The position numbers and the translations under genes were made by a program. A DNA stretch of 50,148 bases from Zetaproteobacteria bacterium (lineage in GTDB: Bacteria > Pseudomonadota > Zetaproteobacteria > Mariprofundales > Mariprofundaceae), in contig JAJRTF010000092.1 in assembly GCA_021545585.1 (NCBI GenBank), positions 1 to 50,148 of the forward strand. Reading direction: 5' to 3'. Shown here piece by piece: positions 1 through 8,617 of the stretch (position 1 is the first letter of the stretch; every line of letters starts with the position of its first letter). Below the pieces are notes generated by a model that did not search any database, was not told where the DNA came from, and worked only from the letters and a program-made list of their open reading frames with translations.

Positions 1-83
1 AGCTCAAGGCCGTGCATTTGACGCTCGATCCGTTTATCCTGAAGGCGGATATTGACCGGAAACTGCGACGTATCTTTCAGCAT
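1..83 (-). CDS. Start of an unidentified gene, cut by the window edge
   Basis: On the minus strand an ATG at 83 opens a frame that stays open to the left edge. It encodes about 27 residues beginning MLKDTSQFPVNIRLQDKRIE. It lies about 40 nt downstream of orn on the same strand and could be the next gene of that operon. An in-frame TGA just upstream means the ATG is the only plausible start, but no clear ribosome binding site precedes it. It is too short for the ORF track and I do not recognise the product. It may not be a gene. Confidence 0.3.
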   Translation of the reverse strand, partial: MLKDTSQFPVNIRLQDKRIERQMHGLE

Positions 84-122
84 GTGAAAGTTACATCAAT
101 TGTGAGGCAACGCGCGCACAGT

Positions 123-686
123 CTATTTGAAGAAACTCTTGCGGTAAAAAGCCAGCTCGGCAATCGATTCGCGTATATCAGCCAGGGCCAGATGCTCTGC
201 CTGCTTGCGCGGCGCACGCAGCTTTGGATACCAGCGGCGGCCCAGTTCCTTGATGGTGCTGACATCGATATTCCGGTAATGCATCCATGCCTCAAGCTTC
301 GGCATGTAGGGCACAAGAAAGCGACGGTCCTGATGGATGGAGTTGCCGCAAAGCGGTGAGGTGTTTTCCGGCACAAACTGCTGAATGAACGATAATGTCT
401 GTTGTTCTGCATCGGCCATGCTGAGGGTTGATACCCTGACCCGATGGGTCAGGCCGGACTCGCCATGGTGCTCCTTGCACCAGTCATTCATGTTATCGAG
501 TACTGTATCGGGATAATGAATGGCGAGGTTCGGTCCTTCGGCAATAATATTCAGCTCTGCATCGGTAATGATGGTGGCGATTTCGAGTATGGTATCCAGC
601 TCAGGATCGAGGCCGGTCATTTCAAGATCCATCCATACCAGATGATGGGGTGAAATAGTCGGGGTTGTCTGCTTGTGGTCTCTCAT
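123..686 (-). CDS. orn: Oligoribonuclease (3'-5' exoribonuclease of short RNAs)
   Basis: This 187-residue protein has the usual length of Orn, which degrades 2-5 nt RNAs, including pGpG from cyclic-di-GMP breakdown, to mononucleotides in the cytoplasm. The DEDDh motifs are visible: [10 protein letters not shown] with D20 and E22, a central [10 protein letters not shown], and a C-terminal [16 protein letters not shown] that supplies His and Asp. Family members usually have HRALDDI at that last site, so HLALADI is a mild variant. The gene follows pdxB by 10 nt and is the last complete member of the minus-strand operon that starts at rsmI. Confidence 0.95.
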   Translation of the reverse strand: MRDHKQTTPTISPHHLVWMDLEMTGLDPELDTILEIATIITDAELNIIAEGPNLAIHYPDTVLDNMNDWCKEHHGESGLTHRVRVSTLSMADAEQQTLSFIQQFVPENTSPLCGNSIHQDRRFLVPYMPKLEAWMHYRNIDVSTIKELGRRWYPKLRAPRKQAEHLALADIRESIAELAFYRKSFFK

Positions 687-696
687 GGCTGCAAGG

Positions 697-1866
697 CTAA
701 ACGGTTCTTAGCCCGATGGCATGTGCCAGACTCAACGTGGCTTTATCTGCATCGATCAGGTGGAGCGGAGCATGCTCCCAGCCACGCCGGACGGGGTAAT
801 GCCGCCGATAGGCGGTAAAGGTATGCGCCATGTCCGTATCGGATTTCGATACCCATGATTTCATCATGGCATGGTTCTGATGCAGTGGATACAGGGCTTC
901 CGCTGCCTTGAGCATGTTGGTCAACGGATCACTCATGCATCTGAGGTCGACGGGCTTTGCGGGGGGGGGCAGCTCTTGCTGCACAGTCCATTGCGTCTGT
1001 ACTCCCAGCCAGTCGCACAGGGCGCGATAGACATACCATGTGTTGGCGGCTTTGCCATCCAGCGAATGCCCGGCAATATGCGGTGTGGCAATTACCACCT
1101 GCGGGTGGCCCAGAAGTTCTGTTGCCGGAGCGGGTTCATGCTCCCAGCAGTCGAGTGCGGCAAAGCATGCCGGGTTGTCGTTCAGCCACGCGTACAGGGC
1201 TCTGTTGTCGAGGCATGCGCCGCGGGCGGTATTGATAATGCCGCGGCCGTGGAAATGCTGTAGCCGGCTTTCATTCAAAAGATGGGTTGTTTTATCTTCG
1301 CCGTCCCGGATCAGCGGCGTGTGCAGAGTGAGAATATCAGCCTGATCAAGCAGTTGCCCGAGGGTGGAAAACGTATCACCGCCCTCTGTCCGCGCCCGGG
1401 GCGGATCATGAAGCAATACCTTCATACCCATCAGGCTGCACTTTTGTGCCAGTACACTGCCGATGCGCCCGACACCAATAATACCCATGGTGGTTTCAGG
1501 TATACTGATCAGCCCCTGACCGTGCAGATGCAGCAGTGCTGTGATCATGTATTCAATCACCGAAGCGGTGGAGGAGCCTGCGGCATTGGCAAATGCGATG
1601 CCCTGCCTGTTTAAAAAAGACTTATCATAGTGATCATCGCCGATGGTGGCTGTGGCCGCGAAGCGAACCGCTGAAGCGGCCAGAAGATCCGCATCCACCT
1701 GGGTGGATGAACGGGTTAACAGAATATCCGCATCGCGAACGGCATGGCTGGTGATATGTTTGCTCTCAAGCACGCGCAGATTCACCTGATAACCGGGCAG
1801 GGATGAAAAGGCTAATTCAACACCCCAGATATGAGCATCAGCGACTATGGTCAGCTTTGGATTCAA
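697..1866 (-). CDS. pdxB: Erythronate-4-phosphate dehydrogenase
   Basis: PdxB oxidises 4-phosphoerythronate in the DXP-dependent route to pyridoxal phosphate. The 389-residue product is a D-2-hydroxyacid dehydrogenase with the Rossmann motif [10 protein letters not shown]. The catalytic Arg is in [10 protein letters not shown], the Glu in WEHEP and the His in [11 protein letters not shown]. The SHSLDGK-like segment and the extra C-terminal dimerisation domain (about residue 290 onward) separate PdxB from SerA and other relatives. The gene sits 30 nt after rfaE2 and 10 nt before orn. The coding strand carries a run of nine C (plus-strand G at 961-969) encoding PPP, a possible slippage site. 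Confidence 0.9.
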   Translation of the reverse strand: MNPKLTIVADAHIWGVELAFSSLPGYQVNLRVLESKHITSHAVRDADILLTRSSTQVDADLLAASAVRFAATATIGDDHYDKSFLNRQGIAFANAAGSSTASVIEYMITALLHLHGQGLISIPETTMGIIGVGRIGSVLAQKCSLMGMKVLLHDPPRARTEGGDTFSTLGQLLDQADILTLHTPLIRDGEDKTTHLLNESRLQHFHGRGIINTARGACLDNRALYAWLNDNPACFAALDCWEHEPAPATELLGHPQVVIATPHIAGHSLDGKAANTWYVYRALCDWLGVQTQWTVQQELPPPAKPVDLRCMSDPLTNMLKAAEALYPLHQNHAMMKSWVSKSDTDMAHTFTAYRRHYPVRRGWEHAPLHLIDADKATLSLAHAIGLRTV

Positions 1867-1896
1867 GGTGAAAGAGGTGCCGGCGGGTGGTTCGCT

Positions 1897-2373
1897 TCAG
1901 GCATGCCTGTCGCGGATGCGTGCAATCATGCCGGTACTGGAATGGCCTTCAAGAAAAGGAATTATAATGACCTCGCCGCCACGGGCGCGCACTTCCCCGG
2001 CACCAACGATATCATCCGGCGCATAGTCGCCGCCTTTAACCAGTACATCGGGCATCAGGGCTGTGATCAGGTTCAGCGGCGTGTCTTCGGAAAAGGACAC
2101 AACCAGATCCACCGCCTTCAATGCAGCCAGCATGCAGCTACGGTGATTCAGATCATTTACCGGCCGTGTCGGCCCTTTCAGGCGACGGATGGAAGCATCA
2201 TCATTGAGTCCTACCACGAGCAGGTCGCCCAGCTCCTTTGCGGCCTGCAGATAATGAATATGTCCCGGGTGCAGCAGGTCAAAACAGCCGTTGGTAAAGA
2301 CAATCTTTTTCCCCTGACGATGCCATTGCGCACATTGCTGCATGGCCTGCAGCAGATGCTGTATGTCATTCAT
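1897..2373 (-). CDS. rfaE2: D-glycero-beta-D-manno-heptose 1-phosphate adenylyltransferase (stand-alone HldE C-domain)
   Basis: The 158-residue protein is a nucleotidyltransferase with the signature FTNGCFDLLHPGHIHYL. A second conserved segment, VKGGDY, and a C-terminal GHSSTGMIARI match the C-terminal half of HldE (RfaE). It would transfer AMP to heptose 1-phosphate to make the ADP-heptose used for the LPS inner core. In E. coli this domain is fused to a kinase, but here it is a separate gene and no kinase domain is present in the window. It overlaps the BON lipoprotein gene by 4 nt. gmhA two genes upstream acts at the first step of the same pathway. Confidence 0.9.
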   Translation of the reverse strand: MNDIQHLLQAMQQCAQWHRQGKKIVFTNGCFDLLHPGHIHYLQAAKELGDLLVVGLNDDASIRRLKGPTRPVNDLNHRSCMLAALKAVDLVVSFSEDTPLNLITALMPDVLVKGGDYAPDDIVGAGEVRARGGEVIIIPFLEGHSSTGMIARIRDRHA

Positions 2374-2957
2374 AGCTGTTGTCCGGACTGCATCAGGTTG
2401 ACTACGGCTGTGACCCCGTCAACCGATTTGGCCACTTGCACGGCTTTTTGTCGATGCTCCGGCTGCTTGACCACACCCTGCAGATAGACTCTGCCATCGA
2501 CGGTTTCGACATGGATGGTGAAGCCGGATACTTCCCTGTCACTCCAGAGTGCTGTTTTCACGCGCGAGGTGATCCATGTGTCGGAAAACATATTGGCGCT
2601 GGCCGGTTCACCGATCTGCAGTTCGGAATGGATATCGAGTACGCCGCGTATGGACCTCACGATATAAAGAGCACGATCAATATGCTGCCGGGTTGGCAGA
2701 TAACCGGTCAGTATGGCGGTGCCGTTGATGACCTCAACGCTTACCCAGCGTGAAGGCATGTCTTTTTCAAGCAGCAGCCGGGAGTCGATCTTGGCGGCTA
2801 CGGCTGCATCATCCAGATGCTGGGGGAAAGAACGCTCATCGTTGATCGAGCTGCCGGCAACCGTGGCCCCGCCGACGATGGCTGTGGCGACACAGCCGGA
2901 TAATGCCAATGCCATCAGGACAAGAAATAATGGCGTTTTATACATGGATGTCCCCAT
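2370..2957 (-). CDS. dolP: BON-domain outer-membrane lipoprotein, DolP/YraP-like
   Basis: The 195-residue protein starts with a lipoprotein signal peptide ending in LALSGC. Two BON domains follow, roughly residues 45-115 and 120-190, each with a V/I-G-V-x-V pattern. This matches DolP (YraP), an outer-membrane-anchored lipoprotein that binds anionic lipids at division sites and supports envelope integrity. In E. coli dolP also lies next to yraN, diaA, lpoA and rsmI, which agrees with this neighbourhood. ATG codons at 2957 and 2945 are both possible starts. The gene follows the deoxyhypusine-synthase-like gene by 12 nt. Confidence 0.82.
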   Translation of the reverse strand: MGTSMYKTPLFLVLMALALSGCVATAIVGGATVAGSSINDERSFPQHLDDAAVAAKIDSRLLLEKDMPSRWVSVEVINGTAILTGYLPTRQHIDRALYIVRSIRGVLDIHSELQIGEPASANMFSDTWITSRVKTALWSDREVSGFTIHVETVDGRVYLQGVVKQPEHRQKAVQVAKSVDGVTAVVNLMQSGQQL

Positions 2958-2969
2958 CAGTTTGAAAAC

Positions 2970-3917
2970 TTAGTGTAACTCATCGCCGACTGCGTCCCGT
3001 ACGGCTGCAAATAATAACGGCACAAGAATTTCATCCGGGCCGGATAGCAGATAACCCTTCCCCTTAGGCTGTGACAGGCGGGCCACCACATCTGCAATGG
3101 CGCTGGCTGCCGGATCAATGACTGCGGAGGTGATGCCCTCGACTTTTTTGCCCAGATTCCTGGCGGCATCCACGGCCTGCAGCAATACCCTTGGCAGGAT
3201 GACACTGGAGGCGATATTCAGCACGACCCCCTGATTGGCTGCAGCCATCATGCCGGCCAGCAGACGAAAATCAGTCATGCCCGCAGCTCCGATGGATTCA
3301 CCATGGGCTGCGGGGTGAAGGTCAAAAGCATCCGCGCCGATAGCCGGATGCACGGATACCGGGATACCGTAACGATAGGATGTGGCGACAACGGAATGAT
3401 CAAGGTGTTCAAGCTCTTCATCCTGCAGTTTTTTGCCAACACTTTGCCCGATCCCCCAGTTTTCCACAGCACCGAAATTGATGGCTTCATTGATGAGCTT
3501 TCCGGTCTCTTCGGTCATACAGAACTTGCCGTCATTCAATTCGCGCAGACGTGCCGTTACGGTGCGCCCGGACAAGGCGATTTCAACATCCTGCAGCAGG
3601 GCAGCTCCGGTTAACACAATACCGGAAACAACCTTTTGTTCGATCAGGCGGCAGATCATCGGGCCAAGCCCGGAATCGAATACATGGCCGCCACAGGCCA
3701 GAATGACCATATGTTTACGCCGGTGTGCGGAGACAATTGCATCGCGCAGCTGGAATAAATCTCTGGCACAGCCGAGATTTGGCAGGCTGCACAGGAAATC
3801 ACCGAAGCTGCTTCCCGGCTTGAACGGAGCGCCGAAATCCTGACCGTCGCTATCCACCTTGCGCTTGGCCAGCGGCACGGTTTTCAATGATGAAAAGGAC
3901 AAGGGTTTGATTATCAT
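2970..3917 (-). CDS. Deoxyhypusine-synthase-like protein of unknown function
   Basis: The 315-residue protein resembles bacterial members of the deoxyhypusine synthase family. Recognisable stretches are ILACGGHVFDSGLGP, IVLTGAALLQDVEIALSG, VSVHPAIGADAFDLHP and VVLNIASSVILPRVLLQA. Together they suggest an NAD-binding Rossmann-like fold. I cannot find the C-terminal segment that carries the catalytic lysine in eukaryotic deoxyhypusine synthase, and bacteria lack the usual eIF5A substrate, so that activity is unlikely. The start overlaps the gmhA stop by 4 nt (ATGA). The position between gmhA and rfaE2 suggests, by inference only, a role linked to heptose or envelope metabolism. Confidence 0.6.
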   Translation of the reverse strand: MIIKPLSFSSLKTVPLAKRKVDSDGQDFGAPFKPGSSFGDFLCSLPNLGCARDLFQLRDAIVSAHRRKHMVILACGGHVFDSGLGPMICRLIEQKVVSGIVLTGAALLQDVEIALSGRTVTARLRELNDGKFCMTEETGKLINEAINFGAVENWGIGQSVGKKLQDEELEHLDHSVVATSYRYGIPVSVHPAIGADAFDLHPAAHGESIGAAGMTDFRLLAGMMAAANQGVVLNIASSVILPRVLLQAVDAARNLGKKVEGITSAVIDPAASAIADVVARLSQPKGKGYLLSGPDEILVPLLFAAVRDAVGDELH

Positions 3918-4498
3918 GATTGACCTCCGAACATGGTTTCATCAACAAGCGAACACAGCAGATGCAGGCAGGTGATGTGCATCTCCTGAATGCGGGCCGT
4001 GGAGGCATGCGGGATATTGATGCATGTGTCCACGCTGGGCCTTTTACCCAGTTCGCCGCCATCCTTGCCGGTCAGGGCAATGGTCCGCATGCCGGTCTTT
4101 GCCGCCATATCGACTGCCGCACAGATATTCTCTGACGAGCCACTGGTGGAAATTGCCAGCAGGATATCGCCTTCACGCCCCAGTGCTTCAATCTGGCGGG
4201 AGAACACCTGCGCAAAGGAAAAGTCATTGGCGATACTGGTGATCACCGATGCATCATGGGTGAGCGCTACGGCCGCCATGCCGGGCCGGTTGATTTCAAA
4301 ACGATTGACCAGTTCGGCTGCAAAATGCTGAGCATCGGCTGCCGACCCTCCGTTACCGCAGGCCAGCACCTTTCCCTTGTTCTGCAGGCACTGCACGATC
4401 ATGGCTGCAGCCTCGGTGAGCACGCCTGGAAGGTCATGCATGCATTGTTTGCGGAGGTCGATCCCTTCCTGCATGGCTTGGTGAATCATGTTTTGCAT
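3914..4498 (-). CDS. gmhA: Sedoheptulose-7-phosphate isomerase (GmhA/DiaA family)
   Basis: This 194-residue SIS-domain protein has the phosphosugar-binding motifs GNGGSAADAQHFAAEL and LLAISTSGSSENI. The Glu of FAAEL and the His of RIQEMHITCLHLL fit the two catalytic residues of GmhA, which makes heptose 7-phosphate for LPS. Parts of the sequence (NRFEINRP, the C-terminus CSLVDETMF) look more like DiaA, the DnaA-binding paralogue that sits in this position in E. coli. Heptose synthesis is favoured because of the catalytic residues and the nearby rfaE2. Dual ancestry or a DiaA function cannot be excluded. Confidence 0.82.
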   Translation of the reverse strand: MQNMIHQAMQEGIDLRKQCMHDLPGVLTEAAAMIVQCLQNKGKVLACGNGGSAADAQHFAAELVNRFEINRPGMAAVALTHDASVITSIANDFSFAQVFSRQIEALGREGDILLAISTSGSSENICAAVDMAAKTGMRTIALTGKDGGELGKRPSVDTCINIPHASTARIQEMHITCLHLLCSLVDETMFGGQS

Positions 4499-4511
4499 GG
4501 GGATACCCTAC

Positions 4512-4874
4512 TTATCTTATAATGTCTTTCATATGTTCAATATGCGGCGGCAGCCAGGCTGGCAGCCTGGAGTTTGGTGTCAGGATGATTAAATCGAAAC
4601 GGCATTGCAAATCCCTGAACTCCGGATGTTGACCCAGCCAGGCAAGCGCGGCTGACTGTAAGCGGGCGCATTTATCCTCGCTGACCGCCAACAGTCCCGA
4701 TTCCCGTGTCCGGTGCGCTTTAACTTCAATAAAGACCAGCAGGTCGTTATGCCGGGCCACGATATCCAGTTCACCGCGCGCCAGTCGAAGGTTCCTGCCC
4801 AGGATGGTATAGCCGCGATGCCTGAGATAGCGGCAGGCCCTGTCTTCGCCGCTGCGACCTTTGGCTGTACTCAT
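4512..4874 (-). CDS. yraN: YraN family (UPF0102) putative endonuclease
   Basis: The 120-residue protein has the UPF0102 pattern KGRSGEDRACRYLRHRGY followed by RLARGELDIVARH and LLVFIEVKAHR. The GELD and EVK residues correspond to a PD-(D/E)XK nuclease-like core related to Holliday-junction resolvases. The biological role of the family is not firmly known. It lies 24 nt downstream of rsmI and 13 nt upstream of gmhA, as in the E. coli rsmI-lpoA-yraN-diaA-dolP neighbourhood. Confidence 0.9.
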   Translation of the reverse strand: MSTAKGRSGEDRACRYLRHRGYTILGRNLRLARGELDIVARHNDLLVFIEVKAHRTRESGLLAVSEDKCARLQSAALAWLGQHPEFRDLQCRFDLIILTPNSRLPAWLPPHIEHMKDIIR

Positions 4875-4898
4875 GCAGCCCGGCAGCCATGGACGGCG

Positions 4899-5756
4899 TC
4901 AGTCACCGTTGAGAATCAGGGCATAGACCCGTGACTTGCTGACATTCAGCGATTGAGCCACGGCCTTGGCGCGGGCGGAAGGGGGGAGCTTCTGTACGGG
5001 TGCTGCGGCAAGCGCATCCTGAATCTGGGCATCAGTGACCACTGCGTGTTTTTTATTTTTCCCGCCGATCATCAGAACGATTTCGCCGCGTGGAGCTGTG
5101 CCAGAGAAATGGGCCAATAGATGTTCGGCCGTGCCGTTGACGAACTCCTCGTGCAGTTTGGTCAATTCGCGGGCGACACACAGTGGGCGCTCGGAGTTCA
5201 CAAGGGTTGCCAGATCATTCAATGTATCCAGCAGCCTGCGCGGCGACTCCAACAGAATCGTTGTTTCCGAACTGGCCACAATAACAGCGAGTTCCGCCTT
5301 GCGGGATTTGCCACTGCGCGGCAGGAAACCGGCGAAACGGAAATGATCCGTCGGCAGACCCGAGGCGCATAAGGCCGTGATAATGCTGCTCGGACCGGGA
5401 ATCGGGCTCACCGGAATATCAGCGGCACGCATTTTCTGTACCAGTCGAAATCCGGGATCGGAAATCAGCGGGGTGCCGGCATCGGAAATCAGCGCAATGT
5501 TTTCACCCTTCTGCAGTCGTGGAAGCAGCGCCTCAGCCATGGCTGCTTCATTGTGTTCATGCAGGGCAAACATCGGTGTGTCGATGCCATAATGCTGTAA
5601 AAGCTTGCGGCTGGTGCGTGTATCTTCGGCTCCGATGGCATGCACCTGTTTCAGCGTATCAATAGCCCGGTATGACATATCTGCCAGATTGCCGATGGGG
5701 GTTGCGACGACGAACAGTTGGCCGCAACCGTTTTGATGATTAGTCTCCGATTTCAT
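4899..5756 (-). CDS. rsmI: 16S rRNA (cytidine-1402-2'-O) methyltransferase
   Basis: The 285-residue protein has the tetrapyrrole-methylase-like SAM fold. Motifs include LFVVATPIGNLADMSYRA, AEDTRTSRKLL, LISDAGTPLISDPG and PIPGPSS. The C-terminal region PPSARAKAVAQSLNVSKSRVYAL is the helix-turn-helix-like RsmI tail. It 2'-O-methylates C1402 in the ribosomal decoding centre. It is the first gene of the eight-gene minus-strand operon. Its ATG overlaps the divergent ATG of the LpoA-like gene (shared bases in CATG), so its promoter must lie within the 5' region of that gene. Confidence 0.95.
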   Translation of the reverse strand: MKSETNHQNGCGQLFVVATPIGNLADMSYRAIDTLKQVHAIGAEDTRTSRKLLQHYGIDTPMFALHEHNEAAMAEALLPRLQKGENIALISDAGTPLISDPGFRLVQKMRAADIPVSPIPGPSSIITALCASGLPTDHFRFAGFLPRSGKSRKAELAVIVASSETTILLESPRRLLDTLNDLATLVNSERPLCVARELTKLHEEFVNGTAEHLLAHFSGTAPRGEIVLMIGGKNKKHAVVTDAQIQDALAAAPVQKLPPSARAKAVAQSLNVSKSRVYALILNGD

Positions 5757-7722
5757 GTTCCGGCTAAGTTATCCCGAGGCGCAGGTCGCCGCAACAGGTA
5801 TCCATCACTCTCGACATGCTTTGAGGCTGCTTCTGCCCGGGCTGCTGGTGATGCTGCTGCTGGCGGGCTGCCAGCCCAAAAAGCCGGTAACAGAAGTGGC
5901 CCAGCCGGTGAAAAGTTTTACACGCCTGGCGCCGCCACCCGTTAGCGCTGAAGAAATCATGTCGCTGATGCAGCGGGCCAGGGCCGGTGAGGATCCTCAA
6001 CTGATTTTTGCCGAACTCGACAGACTGGCGTTCGAGGGGTCGCCGCTGATCCGGGATGAAGCGGGTTTCCGCAAAGCCCAACTCATGCTGGATATGCAAC
6101 TGCCCGGCGCATTGGAGATGACCTGGCAGATGATTGAACAGCATCCCGAGCATGCGCTGGTGCCCTATGCACACTTTTGGCTGGCTAGGTACTGGATGGA
6201 TCTGGATGAATCCGAGCGCGCACTTGAGTCGATGGGTAAGGCATTGCGACATGTGCGGCTGACGCGCGAACTGGCTGATCAGATGATTTCACTGGGTTCT
6301 TCGTTGGCTCTTGATGTGCCGGAAGACGATGCGCTGCACTGGCTGATGGCAGCTGCCGAGGTGGATCAGGGCGGCCGCGATAACTGGTTGCGACTGGCGG
6401 CTCGCCGCGCATCCATATCGACTATCGAACAGATGCATGCCGATGGTTCCCTGCCGGCTGAGTTGATGACCCGTTTCGATGTACATGCCGCCCGGAAATA
6501 TCTCATGACCGGTGATATGGGCTCGCTGAATCGCATTGCCGATTTGCTGTCGGTTTTCCAGCCGGGCAGTTCGGAAGCTGAACAGGTGCGTGCCTGGGCT
6601 TCCGGCCAGATGCGTCAGGCCAGTATCGGTGTGCTGCTGCCGTTGACCGGTGAGTATGCTCGATATGGCGAGGCTGCATTGCGCGGTATTCGTATGGCGT
6701 TGGCCGGTATGGCCGGGGGCGAGCAGATCAGCTTGTTTGTTGAGGATACAGGCGGTGATAGCGAACTTGCCCTGCGAGCTTATCAACGCCTGCAGGAAGC
6801 GCATGTGGATATGCTGATTGGCCCCTTGCTGGCTGATATGACCGAGGCGCTTCTACCGCAGTTGAAGCCGAACCTGCCAGTGCTAAGCCTGACTGGGCGT
6901 ACGGATCTGGCAGCGGCCAGCCCGGCGCTGTTTGTGCATACATTATCGCCGTTGGCTCAGGTTGAATTCATGGCCCGCTATGCATGGCAGCAGGGTGCAC
7001 AGCGTATGGTCATCGTGGCCGATGACGATGGTAACGGCATGCTGCGCGAGGCCGTTCAGTTTCGGCAGGCATTTGAGGCTCTGGGCGGCGAGGTGATGCA
7101 GACATTGCTGCTGCGGCCCGGAGCGCTGGATTATCGCCCAGAATTGCGGCGTCTGCGATTCGAGACGGATGACGAAGAGTTGCTGGCTGAGCTGGATCAG
7201 GACCTGGCACTGTTATCGCCTGATTTGAATGTTGAAATCACGATGCCGGTGAATTTCGATGCCATGTACATGAGCATGGAGGGTCAGCATGTTTCAGTGA
7301 TGGCTGGACAGCTGGCCTATACCGGCATGACCAATGTGCCGATTTATGGCAGCAGCCGCTGGCTTGATGGTCATTTGCTGGATGATCGGGGGCGTTATCT
7401 GTCGCATGCCCGTTTTGCCGGCAGCAATGCCGTGAGCGGACGCGATGACACGGCCCTGCGACAATTACGTTTCATGTATCGCGAGGCATGGGGTGGCAGC
7501 AAACCGTCCGAGCTGACGGCACTCGCTTATGATACCCTGCTGATTGCCACGGTTATGACCAGCCGGCTGGGCCTGATCGGTAAAGGCATTATCCGTGAGC
7601 TGCATGATATCGAAGGTTTTCCCGGCATCACCGGCCATGTCCGTTTCGATGCTGCCGGTGTCGGCCAGAAGCTGCTGGATATTTATGGAATCAGGCGGGG
7701 CCGGATCATTCCGGCAGGGTAG
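5755..7722 (+). CDS. lpoA: LpoA-like penicillin-binding-protein activator lipoprotein
   Basis: The 655-residue protein begins with a long hydrophobic segment ending in LLLAGC, a lipobox. An N-terminal helical, TPR-like part (about 60-280) precedes a periplasmic-binding-protein fold starting near ASIGVLLPLTGEYARYGEAA. This is the LpoA design: an outer-membrane lipoprotein that stimulates PBP1A. Length is close to the roughly 680 residues of E. coli LpoA. The start is uncertain. The ATG at 5755 overlaps the rsmI start and leaves about 20 residues before the signal core, whereas an in-frame TTG at 5821 would give a tidy 17-residue lipoprotein signal peptide. Neither has a clear ribosome binding site. 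It converges with the hydrolase gene. Confidence 0.85.
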   Translation: MFRLSYPEAQVAATGIHHSRHALRLLLPGLLVMLLLAGCQPKKPVTEVAQPVKSFTRLAPPPVSAEEIMSLMQRARAGEDPQLIFAELDRLAFEGSPLIRDEAGFRKAQLMLDMQLPGALEMTWQMIEQHPEHALVPYAHFWLARYWMDLDESERALESMGKALRHVRLTRELADQMISLGSSLALDVPEDDALHWLMAAAEVDQGGRDNWLRLAARRASISTIEQMHADGSLPAELMTRFDVHAARKYLMTGDMGSLNRIADLLSVFQPGSSEAEQVRAWASGQMRQASIGVLLPLTGEYARYGEAALRGIRMALAGMAGGEQISLFVEDTGGDSELALRAYQRLQEAHVDMLIGPLLADMTEALLPQLKPNLPVLSLTGRTDLAAASPALFVHTLSPLAQVEFMARYAWQQGAQRMVIVADDDGNGMLREAVQFRQAFEALGGEVMQTLLLRPGALDYRPELRRLRFETDDEELLAELDQDLALLSPDLNVEITMPVNFDAMYMSMEGQHVSVMAGQLAYTGMTNVPIYGSSRWLDGHLLDDRGRYLSHARFAGSNAVSGRDDTALRQLRFMYREAWGGSKPSELTALAYDTLLIATVMTSRLGLIGKGIIRELHDIEGFPGITGHVRFDAAGVGQKLLDIYGIRRGRIIPAG

Positions 7723-7723
7723 C

Positions 7724-8533
7724 TCACGGATCGAAATCACCGGCCGGGAGCGACCAGTCGGGATTATTCAACGTGATATACCGTTGCGCCCAGGCCTCAA
7801 TGACACTGGCGGCATAGGCGGCATCGGCCGGGTTGCTGAGCATGTGGTCGGCACCGGCCAGTGAAATAAAGCTTTTCGGATGGCGCGCCGCTTCGTATAT
7901 GCGGCGCGCATGTCCGATATCAACGATGGCATCATCGGGGCTGTGGAAGATCAGCAGCGCCTTGTCTGATTCGCGAACCCGGGCGAGGATGTTGTGCTTT
8001 TCCAGATCATCGACAAATTCACGCTTCACGGTAAACGGACGTCCGGCGATATCCACATTTGCCTGACCATGCGAGTCAATTTCCTGCATCTGTGCAGCAA
8101 ACATATGGGTGATATGAGACGGATCGCCGGGGGCGGCGAGTGTGGTAATGGCCTGAACCGACGGGATGCGCGAGGCAGCGGCAAGTACGGCGGCTCCGCC
8201 GAGGCTGTGACCGATCAGTAATTGCGGGGAAAGATCCCTGCCGGCCAGCCATCGGGCTGCTGTTTCCAACTCGGCAATATTGGATGAAAAGGTGGTGTCG
8301 GAGAAGTCACCTTCGCTGTGTCCGAGGCCGGTAAAGTCGAAGCGCAGGACGGCAAAGCCATGCTCGGCCAGAGCGCGGCTGATACGAGAGGCGGCTGGCA
8401 CATCCTTGGAGCAGGTAAAGCAGTGCGCGAACAGAGCCGCGCGCCCTGTGCTCTGCTCGGGCAGATGCAGGCGGGCGGACAGGCTATGTCCCTGAAGACT
8501 TTCAAAGGTAACGGATTCAACCTTGGCAGACAT
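7724..8533 (-). CDS. Alpha/beta hydrolase
   Basis: The protein has an alpha/beta-hydrolase fold. It shows an HCFTCSKD oxyanion-region motif, FDFTGLGHSEGDF, the nucleophile elbow LIGHSLGG, an acid near HSPDDAIV and a late His in GADHML. The ORF track starts at 8572, but the ATG at 8533 (protein MSAKVESVTF) is preceded by AGGGGG at a 5-nt spacing, so I use it, giving 269 residues. The substrate is unknown. Relatives include esterases and hydrolases often fused to, or next to, OsmC. It lies downstream of rlmN on the same strand and ends 1 nt from the stop of the convergent lpoA gene. Confidence 0.85.
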   Translation of the reverse strand: MSAKVESVTFESLQGHSLSARLHLPEQSTGRAALFAHCFTCSKDVPAASRISRALAEHGFAVLRFDFTGLGHSEGDFSDTTFSSNIAELETAARWLAGRDLSPQLLIGHSLGGAAVLAAASRIPSVQAITTLAAPGDPSHITHMFAAQMQEIDSHGQANVDIAGRPFTVKREFVDDLEKHNILARVRESDKALLIFHSPDDAIVDIGHARRIYEAARHPKSFISLAGADHMLSNPADAAYAASVIEAWAQRYITLNNPDWSLPAGDFDP

Positions 8534-8617
8534 GATGACCCCCTGAATGGTTGTTCCGGGCCCGACATCCATCTCGCCACCCGGAACAGTGGATTGGTCT
8601 GCCGTGGGTGATGGCGC

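Noticed and set aside
12-359. 115-aa plus-strand ORF at the left edge
   Set aside because: It is mostly antisense to orn and has no recognisable family.
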